Assembly (NCBI RefSeq): GCF_036108815.1
Contig: NZ_CP107985.1
Span: 2,294,001-2,358,000 of the forward strand
Reading direction: 5' to 3'
Length of the DNA stretch: 64,000 nucleotides
From: Streptomyces sp. NBC_00353
GTDB lineage: Bacteria; Actinomycetota; Actinomycetes; Streptomycetales; Streptomycetaceae
The notes under the pieces are model-generated. The model saw nothing but the letters and a program-made list of their open reading frames with translations. It had not been told where the DNA came from and did no database searches. The position numbers and the translations under genes were made by a program. Position 1 is the stretch's first letter, and every line of letters begins with the position of its first letter. This document shows, one piece after another, positions 41,065-50,473 of this stretch.

Positions 41065-43481
41065 TGCCCGCCGTGTTCCTGGGGGTGCGCCACCACTCCC
41101 CCGCCTGCGCCCGGCTCGTCGAGCGGACCATCGAGGAACTGCGCCCCGCCCATGTGCTGGTGGAGGGCCCGGCCGAGATGAACGCCCGGCTGGACGAGCT
41201 GCTGCTCGGGCACGAGCTGCCGGTCGCGGTGTTCAGCCACTACCGCGACGGGCATCGGGCCGCGACGTCCTGGGCGCCGCTGTGCGACTACTCGCCGGAG
41301 TGGGTCGCGCTGCGGGCGGGCCGGGCGGCCGGGGCCGAGGTCCGCTTCATCGATCTGCCGGCCTGGCATCCGGCGTTCGCCGAGCGCGCCAACCGGTACG
41401 CCGACGCGGAGGTCCGGTACGCAGAGGCCACCGAGCGGCTCTGCCGGCACTTCGCGGTGGACTCCTCGGACGCGCTCTGGGACCGGTTGTTCGAGGTGGA
41501 GCCGGACGACGGTCTCGCCGCACGTCTCGACGCGTACTTCGCGCTGGTGCGCGGGGACGCGGAGGCCGATGCGGGTGACCGGGCACGCGAGGCCTATATG
41601 GCGGCGTGGGTGCGGAGGGCGGTGGCTGCGGCCGGGGAACGGCCGGTGCTGGTGGTGACCGGTGGCTTCCACCAGCCGGCGCTGCGCGCGCTCGCCGGGG
41701 TCCGTGGCACCGACGGGATCGTTGCCCCCTCTGGCGAGGCTGTCGGTGCCGTCGGCGCTGCCGGCGAACTTCCTTTCGGCGGCGGTGGGGACGGTTGGGC
41801 ACTCGGGGCTGACGGGTGGCCGCAGGTGCCCGCTCCTCCGGCGGAGGCACGGGCGGGGAGTTTCCTCGTGCCGTACTCGTTCCGCCAGTTGGACGCGTTC
41901 GCCGGGTACCAGTCGGGCATGCCGTCGCCCGGCTACTACCAGCAGGTGTGGGAAGCGGGCCCCGAGGCCGCGGCGGACGGGCTGCTGCGGACGGTCGTCG
42001 AGAGGCTGCGGGCCCGGAAGTTCCCGGTGTCCACCGCCGATCTGATCGCGGCACGCAGTCTGGCCCAGGGGCTCACCGCGCTGCGCGGCCATCCGCGTCC
42101 TGCCAGGATCGATGTGCTGGACGGTCTCGCGGGTGCCCTGATCACGGACGACCTGGACCGCCCGCTGCCGTGGACGAGCCGGGGTACGTTGTCGACGGGC
42201 AGCCATCCCGCGGTCGTCGAGATGGTGGCGGCCTGCAGCGGCGACCGCACCGGGCGGCTGCATCCCGCGACCCCGGCGCCGCCGCTCGTACACGATGTGG
42301 CGGCGCAGCTCGCCCGGCTGGGGCTCGACGGCGGTCACGGCTCCTCGTACCGCCTCGACCTCACCGACGCCACCGATCTGGAGCGCAGCCGGGTGCTGCA
42401 CCGGCTGCGGGTGCTGGGGATCCCCGGTCACGGGCGGACCGCCGGTCCCGAGCACGGCATCGACCCGGTGTTCACCGAGCGCTGGGAGCCACGGCCGTCG
42501 CCGGGGCGCGAGGCCGCGCTGGTCGAGGCGGGAGCGTACGGGGCGGGACTGGCGGAGGCGGCAGCGGCCGCGCTCACCGAGCGGACACATGACGCGGAGG
42601 CCGGGGCCGACGCGCCGGCCGGGGTGCTGTTCGACGCCGTGCTGTGCGGGGTGGGCACCCTCTCGGAGCAACTGCTCGCCGAACTGGCTGCGCGCGTCGG
42701 TGAGCTGAAGACGCCGGGGCCGCTCGGCGACGTGCTCGCCACGGCTCTGGGCCTGTGGCGGCACGACCGCGTGTACGGGGTGGCGCGCGGCCCCTTGCTC
42801 GGCGCCGTGATCGACGGGGCGACGGGACGGCTGCTGTGGCTCCTGGAGGGCGCGCGCGGTGCGTCGGGGGTGGACTTCCCCCGGTTGCGGGCCGTGGTCG
42901 CCGTGCGGGATGCGGTGCTGCACGCGCCGGAGTTGCTTGCGGCGTCGCGGGCGACAGTCGCCGGGATCGCCCAGCGGATCAGCCGTGACCCGGACGCCCC
43001 GATCGATCTTCGGGGAGCCGCATTCGGCCTGCACCGGGCGCTGGGAGCGGTGCCGGGGACATCGACGGATCCGGCCGAGGCGGTGCGTACGGTGGCGGCG
43101 GCCGGCCCGGATGCGCTCGGCGACTGGCTGGCCGGGCTGTTCGCGCTCGCCCGTGACGAGGTGACGGGTGCGGTGGAGAGCGGTGGTGGAGACGGCGGCG
43201 CCACGGAGTCGCTGGTCGATGTGCTGGACAGCCTGGTCTGTGCGCTGCCCGACGGCGACTTCCTGTCGGGTCTGCCCGCGCTGCGCCAGGCCTTCGCGTT
43301 CTTCCCACCACGTGAACGCGAGCGGATCGCCGGAAAGTTGCTGGAGCGGCGCGGGGTGCGCGGCTCGGCGCGCAGTCTGCTGCGGACCACCGCGGACCCG
43401 CTGCTGATCGCCCGCGCCGGCGCCCTGGAGGAGAACGTGTCCCGCGTGCTGTCCCGTTACGGCCTGGGAGCCGCATCATGA
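41064..43481 (+). CDS. DUF5682 family protein (YehM-like)
   Basis: The protein has 805 residues from ATG 41064, which shares one base with the MoxR stop (TGATG). The N-terminus has the DUF5682 pattern (FLGVRHHSPACARLVERTIE, HVLVEGPAEMNARLDELL), which resembles a TraB/ChaN-like fold with a buried His pair. The rest is alpha-helical with VLVVTGGFHQPALRALAG and PYSFRQLDAFAGYQSGMPSP. E. coli YehM is the corresponding member. The biochemical role is unknown. Its fixed position between MoxR and VWA genes suggests it is a core component. Confidence 0.88.
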   Translation: MPAVFLGVRHHSPACARLVERTIEELRPAHVLVEGPAEMNARLDELLLGHELPVAVFSHYRDGHRAATSWAPLCDYSPEWVALRAGRAAGAEVRFIDLPAWHPAFAERANRYADAEVRYAEATERLCRHFAVDSSDALWDRLFEVEPDDGLAARLDAYFALVRGDAEADAGDRAREAYMAAWVRRAVAAAGERPVLVVTGGFHQPALRALAGVRGTDGIVAPSGEAVGAVGAAGELPFGGGGDGWALGADGWPQVPAPPAEARAGSFLVPYSFRQLDAFAGYQSGMPSPGYYQQVWEAGPEAAADGLLRTVVERLRARKFPVSTADLIAARSLAQGLTALRGHPRPARIDVLDGLAGALITDDLDRPLPWTSRGTLSTGSHPAVVEMVAACSGDRTGRLHPATPAPPLVHDVAAQLARLGLDGGHGSSYRLDLTDATDLERSRVLHRLRVLGIPGHGRTAGPEHGIDPVFTERWEPRPSPGREAALVEAGAYGAGLAEAAAAALTERTHDAEAGADAPAGVLFDAVLCGVGTLSEQLLAELAARVGELKTPGPLGDVLATALGLWRHDRVYGVARGPLLGAVIDGATGRLLWLLEGARGASGVDFPRLRAVVAVRDAVLHAPELLAASRATVAGIAQRISRDPDAPIDLRGAAFGLHRALGAVPGTSTDPAEAVRTVAAAGPDALGDWLAGLFALARDEVTGAVESGGGDGGATESLVDVLDSLVCALPDGDFLSGLPALRQAFAFFPPRERERIAGKLLERRGVRGSARSLLRTTADPLLIARAGALEENVSRVLSRYGLGAAS

Positions 43482-44638
43482 CCACGACACCCGAACCGAC
43501 CACGCCCGACGCCGGGCTGGAGCGCTGGCGGCTGATCCTCGGCGCCGCCGCCGAACGGCACACCGGACCGCTGGGGCAGGGCCACGCCGCGCAGGATGCG
43601 GCGCTCGACTGGCTCTACGGCCGTGACCCCGACCTCGCCAGGCGCGGGGTGCGCCGCTCGGGGACGAGCACCCGTCGCACCGGTGGGGACGGGCCTTCGC
43701 CGGTGACCGCGATCGACTGGCTCGACGACATCCACCGGCTCTTCCCGAAGGAGACCATCGAGCGACTGGAGCGGGACGCCGTCGAGCGGTACGGCATCCA
43801 GGAGATCGTCACCGACCCGGCGGTTCTGGAGCGGGTCGAGCCGAGCCCCACACTGCTGCGGGCCGTGCTGCGCACCAAGCACCTGATGAACCCGCAAGTG
43901 CTGCGGCTTGCCAGGCGCATCGTCGCGTCGGTGGTCAAGGAGCTCCTGGCCAAGCTGCAGCCGGAGGTCCGCCGGGCGTTCCACGGCACCCGCTCCCGCA
44001 AGCCGAGCCAGGTGCCCCTGGCGAGGGACTTCGACTTCCGGCAGACCGTACGGGCCAACCTCGCCCACTACCAGCCGGCGGAGCGGCGACTCCTGATCGA
44101 GCGGGCGCACTTCCACTCCCGCACCCAACGCCACCTCACTCAGTGGCAGTTGATCCTGCTGGTCGACCAGTCGGGTTCGATGGCAGGTTCGGTGATCCAC
44201 TCCGCGGTGACGGCCGCCTGCCTGTGGGGGCTGCCGGGCCTCAAGACGCACCTCGTCGCCTTCGACAGCAATGTGGTGGACCTGACCTCCGAGGTGTCGG
44301 ACCCGGTGGAGTTGCTGATGCGGGTCCAGCTCGGCGGCGGCACGGACATCGCGCGGGCCGTGCAGTACGGCGCGGATCTGGTGGAGAACCCTCGCCGCAC
44401 GATCGTCGCGCTGATCACCGACTTCTACGAGGGCGGCGACTCCTACCGGCTGCTGCGCACGGTGCGCGGGCTGGTGCAGCAGGGCAGCACGGTGCTCGGT
44501 CTGGCCGCTCTGGACGAGGAAGCGAACCCCGACTACGACCGCGAGCTGGCCGGTCGGCTCGCCGAGGCGGGGGCACACATCGGGGCGATGACACCGGGCC
44601 GGCTCGCCGAATTCGTCGCCGAGAGGCTGGGCCGATGA
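43478..44638 (+). CDS. VWA-domain protein (YehP-like)
   Basis: The protein has 386 residues from ATG 43478, overlapping the previous stop by 4 bp. An N-terminal helical region of about 220 residues precedes a von Willebrand A domain whose metal site (MIDAS) is complete: Asp230, Ser232 and Ser234 in LLVDQSGSMAG, Thr289 in LGGGTDIARA, and Asp315 in LITDFYEGG. There is no signal peptide or membrane anchor, so it works in the cytosol. VWA proteins of this type are the usual clients or partners of MoxR ATPases. Confidence 0.93.
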   Translation: MTTTPEPTTPDAGLERWRLILGAAAERHTGPLGQGHAAQDAALDWLYGRDPDLARRGVRRSGTSTRRTGGDGPSPVTAIDWLDDIHRLFPKETIERLERDAVERYGIQEIVTDPAVLERVEPSPTLLRAVLRTKHLMNPQVLRLARRIVASVVKELLAKLQPEVRRAFHGTRSRKPSQVPLARDFDFRQTVRANLAHYQPAERRLLIERAHFHSRTQRHLTQWQLILLVDQSGSMAGSVIHSAVTAACLWGLPGLKTHLVAFDSNVVDLTSEVSDPVELLMRVQLGGGTDIARAVQYGADLVENPRRTIVALITDFYEGGDSYRLLRTVRGLVQQGSTVLGLAALDEEANPDYDRELAGRLAEAGAHIGAMTPGRLAEFVAERLGR

Positions 44639-46617
44639 CCGAAACGACCACCGGGCCCGTGTCCCGCGCCGATCTGCTGGCCCTCACCCCCGACACGCTC
44701 AGCGCGCTCGCCAACCGCGGCCTGGTCAAACGGGCCACGAAGGAGCTGGACGCGGGCACCGCGCCCAGCCTCACGACCGAGCCCGACACCACGGTCCGTG
44801 CTCGCTTCGACGACGGCATCACCGCGGTCCTTCCGCCCGGTGTCGGTCTGGACAAGGGCAGTTGCAGCTGCGCCGCCCCCGGCGTGTGCCGCCACCTCGT
44901 CGCACTCGTCCTCGCCTATCAGCGTGATGCCGGGGCCGGTGCGGACGGCGCCCCGGTCCCTGTCCCCGTCACGGACTGGTCCCCCGGCTCCACCGACGAC
45001 CGTGCGCTGGCCGATGCTCTCGGCGCCCGCACACTCGCCGCGGCCCGTCGCACCTTCGAGCGTGGTTACGGCGCCCTGGTGCACCGCCCCACGGCCGAGC
45101 GTCCGGAGCCCTGGGTCGAGTTGCCCACCTGTACGGTGCGGTTCCCGGTGCCCGGCGAGATCGCGTACGCGCTGACGGACGTGGCCGCCGCGGTGCGGGA
45201 CGAGATGGTGGCGCTGGCGGTCTGGGCGTTCCGGGTCGCCGACGAAGCGGGGACCGAGGACCGGTCCACCACCGTCCAGGTCGGCGGGCGCCCCACTGCC
45301 CGGCCCACGGCCCGCCCCGAACTGGACGCGGCGGCGGCGCTCGCCGACGAGCTGCTGAGGGAGGGGGTGGCCCATGCCGGACCGGTGCTCCGAGGTGCCC
45401 TGGCCCGTGCCGGTGACGCGCTGACCGCCGGTTCGCTGCACTGGCCGGCCGGCGCGGTCGCCGAACTGACCGGCCAGCTCGCGGCCTACGCCGACCGCAC
45501 CGCCCACTACCGCCCCGAGCTGGTCGCCGCCCTGCTCACCGAGGTCCACGCCCGGCAGCGGGCCGCCGCGGTACCCGGTGCACTCGGCACCCGGGAGGCC
45601 GGGGACACCCCGCTGCGCCGGGTCCGGCTCACCGCGCTGGGCTGCCGGGTCCGCGGCACGGCCGAAGCCCTGGTCGCCGAGGTGTACTTCGCGCACCCCG
45701 GCGCGGGCTCGGTCCTGGTCCTGCGCAGGGAGTGGACGGCCGACGGCCGGGAGCTCACCGGGCGCCGGCTGGCCACCCGCCGTGTCCTGTCCACTTCGCT
45801 CTCCGCGCTGGCCACCGGCAATCTGGTCAGCGAGAGCGTCCGGCGCACCGCGAGCCGCGCCCTGACGATCGCCCGGGGCCGGCTCGGAACCACGAGCATC
45901 ACCCCGGTCGGCGCCGCGTGGACGGATCTCCCCGAGCCCCTCCTCGTACGCGACCTGTCGGCTCTCACGGCAAGTTGGCGGGGGCGGCCGCCGCGGCTGA
46001 TCCGCCCGAGGGTCGAGGCGGAATCGGTGCGGGTCGTCGCCCTGTCCGAGGTCGGGAGTATCGGGTACGACCCCGCCGAGCAGTGTCTCGAAGCGCATGT
46101 CCGGGACGCTGCGGGAACGTCCGCCGTGCTGACGTCCGCCTATCGCCCGGAGTGCCCGGGGGCGCTGGACGCCCTGGCCGACGCGTTGGGGAGTGGCGCC
46201 ACGCATATCAGCGGTTCGGTGCACCGCTCCGGCGGCAGCATCGTCATCGACCCGATCGCGGTGCTCACCCCGGCCGGGGTGACCGTGCCCGATCTGGCCG
46301 CCGGTGACGGCTCCACGGCCCTGGCGGCGGCCGGAAGCCGCTCACCGGATCCGCTGACCGCGGCGCTCGACGAGGCGATATCCGCGCTCGCCGCCGCGGC
46401 CCACAGCGGGCTGTCCCGTCCGACCGCCCCGACCCGGTCCCGTATCGACGAAGCGGCGACCGCCCTGTCACGGACCGGGCTGGCCCGCGCGGCGGCATTG
46501 CTGCGGGCGTTCCTGAACGCGCTGGACGGGCAGGCGGAGAGCGGACGGACCGCCGCCTGGCTGGAGGCCCAGCTCCACCTCATGGTCAGCAGCGAGCTGC
46601 GGGCCGCCGAAAGCTGA
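44635..46617 (+). CDS. SWIM zinc-finger protein (YehQ-like)
   Basis: The protein has 660 residues from ATG 44635, overlapping the VWA stop by 4 bp. A SWIM zinc finger with Cys77, Cys79, Cys85 and His87 (GSCSCAAPGVCRHLVALVLA) lies near the N-terminus; SWIM fingers bind DNA or protein. The remaining 570 residues are mostly helical with no domain I recognise. E. coli YehQ has the same layout. This is the last gene of the operon, with 31 bp to the end of the convergent GH4 gene. Confidence 0.9.
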   Translation: MTETTTGPVSRADLLALTPDTLSALANRGLVKRATKELDAGTAPSLTTEPDTTVRARFDDGITAVLPPGVGLDKGSCSCAAPGVCRHLVALVLAYQRDAGAGADGAPVPVPVTDWSPGSTDDRALADALGARTLAAARRTFERGYGALVHRPTAERPEPWVELPTCTVRFPVPGEIAYALTDVAAAVRDEMVALAVWAFRVADEAGTEDRSTTVQVGGRPTARPTARPELDAAAALADELLREGVAHAGPVLRGALARAGDALTAGSLHWPAGAVAELTGQLAAYADRTAHYRPELVAALLTEVHARQRAAAVPGALGTREAGDTPLRRVRLTALGCRVRGTAEALVAEVYFAHPGAGSVLVLRREWTADGRELTGRRLATRRVLSTSLSALATGNLVSESVRRTASRALTIARGRLGTTSITPVGAAWTDLPEPLLVRDLSALTASWRGRPPRLIRPRVEAESVRVVALSEVGSIGYDPAEQCLEAHVRDAAGTSAVLTSAYRPECPGALDALADALGSGATHISGSVHRSGGSIVIDPIAVLTPAGVTVPDLAAGDGSTALAAAGSRSPDPLTAALDEAISALAAAAHSGLSRPTAPTRSRIDEAATALSRTGLARAAALLRAFLNALDGQAESGRTAAWLEAQLHLMVSSELRAAES

Positions 46618-46648
46618 TGGCGCTCCGGGGTGAGCAGCCGTGTCCCGG

Positions 46649-47995
46649 TCAGGCCCGGTTCAGATAGGCGAGTCCGGGATGAGCCTTCGTATATCCGTCG
46701 ACGAGTCGGCGGGCGACCGAGACCGAGTCGACGAGGGGGTGCAGTGCGAAGGCCTGTACGGCGGTGGCGCGTGAGCCGGTTGCCGCCGCGTCGAGGACCG
46801 CGCGCTCGACGGCTTTGACCGCCGTGACCAGGCCGACGGCGTGATACGGAAGGGGGTCGACGGTCACGGGGTGGGCGCCGTTGGCGTCGACGAGGCAGGG
46901 CACCTCGATGACGGCGTCCACGTCGAGCACGGACAGCGTGGTGCGGTTGCGGACGTTGAGGATGAGGGAGGTCCGCTCGTTACGCGCGACGGCCCGCATG
47001 AGGGCCAGGGCGACCTGTTCGTACCCGCCGGACTCCAGATCGCTCTCGTCCCGCTCGCCGGCCCCGGCGACCTCCCTGTTCTCCGACATGTAGGTGGCCT
47101 CGCGTTCGGCGCGGGTGCGGTCCCAGGTCGGCAGGGCGGCGGTGGCCGGGTCCTTCATCCGGGCGTAGAAGCCCTCCTGCTGGTCGCGGAGGAAGGCGCC
47201 GCGGGTCTGCTCGGCGTCCTGGTAGGCGCGGACGGCTTCCCGGTTGAAGTAGTAGTAGTGCAGGTACTCGTTGGGGATCGCACCGAGTGAACGCAGCCAG
47301 TCGGTGCCGAAGAGCTTGCCCTCCTCGAACGAGCCCAGCAACTCCGGGTCGGCGAGCAGGCGCGGCAGTTCGTCGCGGCCGTCGATGTGCAGCCCGCGGA
47401 CCCAGCCCAGGTGGTTGAGGCCGACGTAGTCGATCCAGGCGCGGTCGGGGTCCGCGCCCAGGGTCCGGGCGATACGGCGGCCGAGGCCCACCGGCGAGTC
47501 GCAGATGCCGATGACCCGGTCGCCGAGGTGGCGGGACATGGCTTCGGTGACCAGACCTGCCGGGTTGGTGAAGTTGATGACCCAGGCGTGCGGGGCGAGC
47601 CGGGCGATGCGGCGGGCGAGAGCGTCCGCGACGGGGACGGTGCGCAGCCCGTACGCGATGCCGCCCGCGCCGACTGTCTCCTGACCGAGCACGCCTTCGT
47701 CGAGGGCGACCCGTTCGTCGGCGGCACGGCCTTCGAGGCCGCCGACACGGATGGCGGAGAAGACGAAGTCGGCGCCCCGCAGTGCCTCGTCGAGCTCGGT
47801 GGTGGCGAGAACGGTGGGTGCGTCCGGCACCCCCTCGGCCTGATCGGCGAGGACACGGGCGACGGCGGTGAGCCGGTCGGCGTCGGTGTCGTAGAGGGTG
47901 ACGGCGGTGACGCGGCCTTCGGCGTGGTCGGCGAGCAGCGCCCCGTACACCAGGGGGACCCGGAATCCGCCGCCGCCCAGAATTGTCAGCTTCAC
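46649..47995 (-). CDS. Glycoside hydrolase family 4 (6-phospho-beta-glucosidase type)
   Basis: The protein has 448 residues from GTG 47995. The N-terminus is the NAD-binding motif VKLTILGGGGFRVPLVYGAL. The family 4 metal and catalytic regions are visible: WVINFTNPAGLVTEAM, VIGICDSPVGLGRRIA (Cys ligand), YVGLNHLGWVRGL (His ligand) and QETVGAGGIAYGLR. GH4 enzymes hydrolyse glycosides through NAD-dependent oxidation at C3 and need Mn(II). No phosphotransferase genes are nearby, so whether the substrate is phosphorylated is unclear. Confidence 0.93.
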   Translation of the reverse strand: MKLTILGGGGFRVPLVYGALLADHAEGRVTAVTLYDTDADRLTAVARVLADQAEGVPDAPTVLATTELDEALRGADFVFSAIRVGGLEGRAADERVALDEGVLGQETVGAGGIAYGLRTVPVADALARRIARLAPHAWVINFTNPAGLVTEAMSRHLGDRVIGICDSPVGLGRRIARTLGADPDRAWIDYVGLNHLGWVRGLHIDGRDELPRLLADPELLGSFEEGKLFGTDWLRSLGAIPNEYLHYYYFNREAVRAYQDAEQTRGAFLRDQQEGFYARMKDPATAALPTWDRTRAEREATYMSENREVAGAGERDESDLESGGYEQVALALMRAVARNERTSLILNVRNRTTLSVLDVDAVIEVPCLVDANGAHPVTVDPLPYHAVGLVTAVKAVERAVLDAAATGSRATAVQAFALHPLVDSVSVARRLVDGYTKAHPGLAYLNRA

Positions 47996-48060
47996 GCTTC
48001 CGCATGGTACGGGCCCGAAGCTCCGCACCGTGCCCGCCGCCGTCACCGCGGCAAGCGCGC

Positions 48061-48102
48061 GGGCCGGTGGTCCCGGACTCCGAGGTCCGGGACCACCGGC
48101 CC
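48061..48102. terminator. Strong terminator after the conservon
   Basis: A perfect 17-bp stem (arms 48061-48077 and 48086-48102; core GGTGGTCCCGGA / TCCGGGACCACC) with an 8-nt loop lies 49 bp after the P450 stop and before the GH4 gene on the same strand. Confidence 0.8.
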
Positions 48103-48150
48103 GTAACTGCGCTCGTGCCGACCGTGCCGGTCGGTGCGCGGGCAGCCAGG

Positions 48151-49749
48151 TCAGTAGCCGCTCCACCAGCGCGTCACCGCGTGCCACAGCCTCGACGGTG
48201 CGGCCGGCTTGCGCCGGCGCGGGATCCGGCCGGCTGCCGACTGCCCCGCGGCCGTGTTCTCGGGCGCCGTCTCGGTCTGCACCCCGCCCCTCTGCACGTC
48301 AGCGGCCCCGCCGGAGGCGGCCTGCGCTTCGGCACCGGCCGGAACGGGCGAGGGCGCCGGAGTGCGCACCGACGCGGGCGGCGTGTGCCGGACCGGCGAC
48401 TGCACTTCCCAGTTCTCGCGCGCCGGGTTGCGCCGGCCCGTCGACGGCGGTTCGCTGTCGTCCTGCGGCGGGCGGGCAGCGAAGTCCGCGGGCAGTTCCA
48501 CGAGATGCCGGGACATGATGTTCCCGATCCACTGCAGCTGGCTCTCGTCGACGGCCAGTTCGAGGTCCGGCAGGCGCATCAGCAGGGCGTCGACACCGAC
48601 GTCCGCGATCGCTCGCCCGATGTCCTGGCCGGGGCATTCGTGCGGGCCGCCGCTGAACGCGAGGTGGGCGCGGTTGCCCTCCATGTTGGCGGTGAGATCG
48701 GGCCGTACCACCGGGTCCGTGTTGGCGGGTGCGATGCCGACGATCAGCGCGTCGCCCTCCCTGATCCGCTGGCCACCGAGCTCCGTGTCGCCGACCGCCC
48801 AGCGGCCGAACACCGCGGTGAACGGCGGCTCGTCCCACAGCGTCTGCTCGACCGCCTCCGGCACCGTCATGTGGCCACCGCTGAGTCTGGCCCGGAAACG
48901 CGGGTCGGTGAGCACCATGCGGAGCACGTTGGCGATCAGGTTGGCGGTCGCCTCGTAGGCGGCGATGAGGATCAGCCGCAGATGCTCGGTGACCTCGGTG
49001 TCGGTCATTCCCGCGGGATGCTCGACGAGCCAGGTGGCGAAGTCGGCGGCGGGTTCGGTCCGGCGCCGTTGGACCAGCCGGCTCAGCGCGGCAACGACAT
49101 AGGCGTTGCTCGCGACAGCGGTCGCCGTGCCCCGGGTCATGTCGCGGGCGGCCTGCACCATGCGGTCGTTGTACTCCTCGGGCATGCCGAGGATCGCGCA
49201 CATCACCATCATCGGCAGCTGCTCGGCGAACTGGCTGACCAGGTCGACGCGGCCTTCCTGGCAGAAGTCGTTGACGAGGCGGTTACTGAAGCGGTTGATG
49301 TGACGGCGCACGCCGCGGTGGTCGATGCGCGCCATGCTGTCGGTGACCGCGCCGCGCAGCCGTTCATGGGTGTCGCCGTCGGCGAACACGCACACCGGCT
49401 GCCAGGTGAAGATCGGGGCCAGCGGGTGGTCCGGGGCGACACTGCCGTCCTGCAGGGCCCGCCAGCGCCGGGAGTCGCGGGAGAACTGCGAGGGGGTGCG
49501 GGTCAGGTGCAGGTTCTCGCTGTGCCCGAGCACCAGCCAGGCGGGTACGTCCCCGTGCAGCAGGATCGGTGCCACCGTGCCGTGTTCGGCCCGCAGCTTG
49601 TCGTACAGCCCTGCGGGGTCCCGCTCTGCCTCGGGGCCGTAGAACCGGCGCAGCCCGCCGGGTCCGATACCGAGGCCGTGGGCCGGGCACTCGGGCGGTG
49701 GAACCGGCCCCGCGGCCGCGCCGGGCTCGTATTGGAAAGGGGTTGTCAC
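48151..49749 (-). CDS. cvnE: Conservon cytochrome P450, CYP157-like (CvnE)
   Basis: The protein has 532 residues, about 130 longer than usual. The heme-binding loop is FSGGPHECPGQDIGRA. The K-helix reads AVEQTLWDEPPF, so the ExxR motif is missing, as described for CYP157C1 of S. coelicolor (EQSLW). The I-helix has AAYEATANL, without the usual acid-Thr pair. A Pro/Ala-rich tail of about 100 residues ends in a basic, Trp-containing segment (RIPRRRKPAAPSRLW, then RWWSGY), which may bind a membrane or partner. It is the last gene of the conservon. The catalytic role is unproven. Confidence 0.92.
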   Translation of the reverse strand: MTTPFQYEPGAAAGPVPPPECPAHGLGIGPGGLRRFYGPEAERDPAGLYDKLRAEHGTVAPILLHGDVPAWLVLGHSENLHLTRTPSQFSRDSRRWRALQDGSVAPDHPLAPIFTWQPVCVFADGDTHERLRGAVTDSMARIDHRGVRRHINRFSNRLVNDFCQEGRVDLVSQFAEQLPMMVMCAILGMPEEYNDRMVQAARDMTRGTATAVASNAYVVAALSRLVQRRRTEPAADFATWLVEHPAGMTDTEVTEHLRLILIAAYEATANLIANVLRMVLTDPRFRARLSGGHMTVPEAVEQTLWDEPPFTAVFGRWAVGDTELGGQRIREGDALIVGIAPANTDPVVRPDLTANMEGNRAHLAFSGGPHECPGQDIGRAIADVGVDALLMRLPDLELAVDESQLQWIGNIMSRHLVELPADFAARPPQDDSEPPSTGRRNPARENWEVQSPVRHTPPASVRTPAPSPVPAGAEAQAASGGAADVQRGGVQTETAPENTAAGQSAAGRIPRRRKPAAPSRLWHAVTRWWSGY

Positions 49750-49858
49750 GATCGCTCCAGGGATGAGGCTGCCGAGATCGGATGTGTACGGGCGAGGGAT
49801 CGAGCGGGTGCCAGGGTGTCCAGCGGAGTGCGCGTGGGGCGGGCACAGCCCGGTGGGG

Positions 49859-50473
49859 TCAGCCGAGTGGGACGGCCAGGCTGTGCAGATAGCGCATCAG
49901 GGTCATCAGCACATCGCGGCTGGACGCGCGCAGTCTCGCGTCGCAGTCGATCATCGGAACCTCGTCCGGCAGGTCCAGGGCGCTGCGCAATGCCTCGACC
50001 GGGTGCTTCGGGGCGTCCGGGAAGGTGTTGACGGCGACGACGAACGGCACGCCGCGCTCCTCCAGACGCCCGATCACGTCGAAGCTGACTTCGAGGCGCC
50101 GGGTGTCGATGAGCACGACGGCTCCGAGCGCGCCCTCGAAGAGTCCGTTCCACAGGAACCAGAAGCGTTCCTGGCCCGGGGTGCCGAAGAGGTAGAGGAT
50201 CAGCTCGTCGCTGATGCTGATCCGGCCGAAGTCCATGGCGACGGTCGTGGCGGTCTTGCTCTCCACCCCGACGTTGTCGTCCACGCCGACGCCGGCCTGG
50301 GTCATGGTCTCTTCGGTGGTCAGCGGCCGGATCTCGCTGACGGAACCGACCATGGTCGTCTTGCCGACCCCGAACCCACCGACTATCACCACCTTCACAG
50401 CCGCTGTGGCCGTGGTGGGCAGGATGTCCTCGGTCCTGGGGCCGGTGATCGTGTCAGAGTTTCTGAAGTCCAT
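49859..50473 (-). CDS. cvnD: Conservon GTP-binding protein (CvnD)
   Basis: The protein has 204 residues from ATG 50473. The P-loop is GGFGVGKT (32-39), with switch/G3 LYLFGTPGQERFWFLWNG and the AVNTFPDAPK region in place of a classical NKxD. It is a small Ras/Arf-like GTPase of the MglA-related actinobacterial class. Its start lies 20 bp inside the DUF742 gene. In the conservon model it forms a membrane-associated complex with CvnA-C, resembling a eukaryotic G-protein system. Confidence 0.94.
   Translation of the reverse strand: MDFRNSDTITGPRTEDILPTTATAAVKVVIVGGFGVGKTTMVGSVSEIRPLTTEETMTQAGVGVDDNVGVESKTATTVAMDFGRISISDELILYLFGTPGQERFWFLWNGLFEGALGAVVLIDTRRLEVSFDVIGRLEERGVPFVVAVNTFPDAPKHPVEALRSALDLPDEVPMIDCDARLRASSRDVLMTLMRYLHSLAVPLG

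Noticed and set aside
41046..46224. Long minus-strand frames opposite the DUF5682 and SWIM genes
   Set aside because: They are Arg/Gly/His-rich shadows without motifs, while the plus-strand genes overlap neatly as an operon.
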